Below the pieces are notes generated by a model. It had not been told where the DNA came from and made no database searches. It saw only the letters and a list, made by a program, of their open reading frames with translations. Of a stretch of 64,000 nucleotides of DNA, positions 63,317 to 64,000 are shown in pieces (position 1 is the first letter of the stretch; every line of letters begins with the position of its first letter). Source of the stretch: Aquamicrobium lusatiense (GTDB taxonomy: Bacteria > Pseudomonadota > Alphaproteobacteria > Rhizobiales > Rhizobiaceae); NCBI RefSeq assembly GCF_014201615.1, contig NZ_JACHEU010000003.1, positions 62,001 through 126,000 of the forward strand, written 5' to 3'. Position numbers and translations under genes: made by a program.

Positions 63317-64000
63317 TCAGACCTTATAGGTCATGGTCCGCACGATATCCCGCGCGGGGCGCTTTTCGCCGGCCAGCACCTCGAAATCGAGCTGGTTCTC
63401 GGCAGGCGCCAGCGGGCAGGTGACGAAGTTGGTGAAGGCGCAGGGCAGGGCGACCGCATAGTTGAAGTCGATCCAGTCGATACGCGTCTTCGCCTCGTCG
63501 GCGAACTGCAGCTCGATCACCCGGCCCGCACCATAGGTCACCGGGCCGCTGGTCCTGTCGCGTATATGCGCCACCGGCTGCACGCCGGCCGGCGTATCCT
63601 TGCCGATCAGCACGAGGCTGTAGCTTTTGCCATTGTGCTGGAAGGTGAAGGTGCCGATGCGCGGGGTCGATTCACGCACCCCCGCTTCCACGGTTTCCGC
63701 TTCATATTCGGTCTTCGGGGTCGGCGTGTAGACGCCGGGAATGCGCCATGCGGGATCGTAGTCGAAAGCCGAGACGCCGGCGTCCTCAAGACGTGCCGCC
63801 TGGCGCGGATCGCGCACGCGCACGCCATAGAGCGGCTTGCCGTCCTGCGTGGTGCGCAGGATCGCCTCGACCTCGTTGAGGCCGAAATAGACCGGCAGGC
63901 TCTTGCCGTGGCCATAGGTCTGGTTGCGGCCGGGGATGATCTCGACCGGGGCGGCGGGATATTCGCCATTCACCGACAGGGTCGGGCCGGAGGTGGGCGG
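63317..64000 (-). CDS. DUF1684 domain protein (N terminus outside window)
   Basis: At least 228 codons are present and the reading frame stays open to the window edge, so the start lies beyond. A GTG at 63973 is not taken as start. The C-terminal half has the DUF1684 landmarks: VTYGAGRVIEL, DWIDFNYAVALPCAFT and VTCPLAPAENQLDFEV. Function of the family is unknown; some members are periplasmic. It is separated by 228 bp and a hairpin from the regulator, so it is probably an independent gene. Confidence 0.85.
   Translation of the reverse strand, partial: PPTSGPTLSVNGEYPAAPVEIIPGRNQTYGHGKSLPVYFGLNEVEAILRTTQDGKPLYGVRVRDPRQAARLEDAGVSAFDYDPAWRIPGVYTPTPKTEYEAETVEAGVRESTPRIGTFTFQHNGKSYSLVLIGKDTPAGVQPVAHIRDRTSGPVTYGAGRVIELQFADEAKTRIDWIDFNYAVALPCAFTNFVTCPLAPAENQLDFEVLAGEKRPARDIVRTMTYKV

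Overview
The window reads as chromosome-like accessory and catabolic DNA of a high-GC alphaproteobacterium, most likely in Hyphomicrobiales (Rhizobiales). This is inferred from gene families and gene order (acetate kinase/MaoC-Pta/DUF3141/FabI operon, OpgC, BacA/YddA-type ABC exporter-fold protein, Liv-type ABC operons) and from dispersed palindromic intergenic repeats like those of Brucella and Mesorhizobium relatives. No rRNA, tRNA, CRISPR, transposase or phage gene was seen. About 57 protein genes cover nearly all of the window.

Region 1 (1-7792, +): the 3' end of a Liv-type ABC ATPase, then an operon of 2-oxoacid dehydrogenase E1 alpha, E1 beta, a crotonase, an E2 with two tandem subunit-binding domains, an acyl-CoA dehydrogenase, an acyl-CoA synthetase and a TetR regulator. 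Region 2 (7915-14718): a divergent organosulfur scavenging locus. A substrate-binding protein, an SfnG-like monooxygenase, an SfnB-like flavoprotein and an amidohydrolase read leftward; ABC permease, ATPase and FMN reductase read rightward. Region 3 (14903-23848, -): an eight-gene operon starting with FabI and running through a DUF3141/PhaC-like protein, MaoC-Pta fusion, acetate kinase, CoA-transferase A and B, 3-hydroxybutyryl-CoA dehydrogenase and a hydrolase. It is a plausible acetyl/butyryl-CoA overflow and polyester-related module. Region 4 (24002-28527): esterase, OpgC, and two polyphosphate-linked genes (CYTH-CHAD and PPK2).

Region 5 (28804-43670): a dipeptide-type ABC operon on the minus strand, an IclR regulator, and a seven-gene plus-strand operon (omega-aminotransferase, aldehyde dehydrogenase, class III CoA-transferase, Gln-type thiol dioxygenase, two crotonases, ADP-forming acyl-CoA synthetase). 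A TTCTAA-N3-TTAGAA palindrome and a degenerate copy lie in the two promoters flanking iclR. I read this as an uptake and degradation pathway for a sulfur-containing amine or acid. Region 6 (43671-50380): a cobalamin riboswitch controls a heme-receptor-like TonB protein that lacks a histidine in the usual heme-ligand segment. It is followed by a YddA/Rv1819c-like ABC protein and, convergently, by a flavoreductase (SIP) fused to a HemS-type domain. This is the strongest candidate for a poorly described system, probably corrinoid or metal-tetrapyrrole acquisition.

Region 7 (50583-57586, -): an oxidase (DAO family), a full Liv-type ABC transporter, RidA and a GntR/FCD regulator form one operon with a perfect TTGTTATAACAA palindrome at its head. 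Region 8 (57957-63088, -): a second E1/E2 system in which E2 is split into a 77-residue lipoyl protein and a catalytic-domain-only acyltransferase. It is headed by a -24/-12 (sigma-54) promoter and preceded by an AcoR-like activator. Neither E1/E2 locus carries an E3 (lipoamide dehydrogenase) gene. The window ends inside a DUF1684 gene. Functions are inferred from motifs read by eye; no database search was run.
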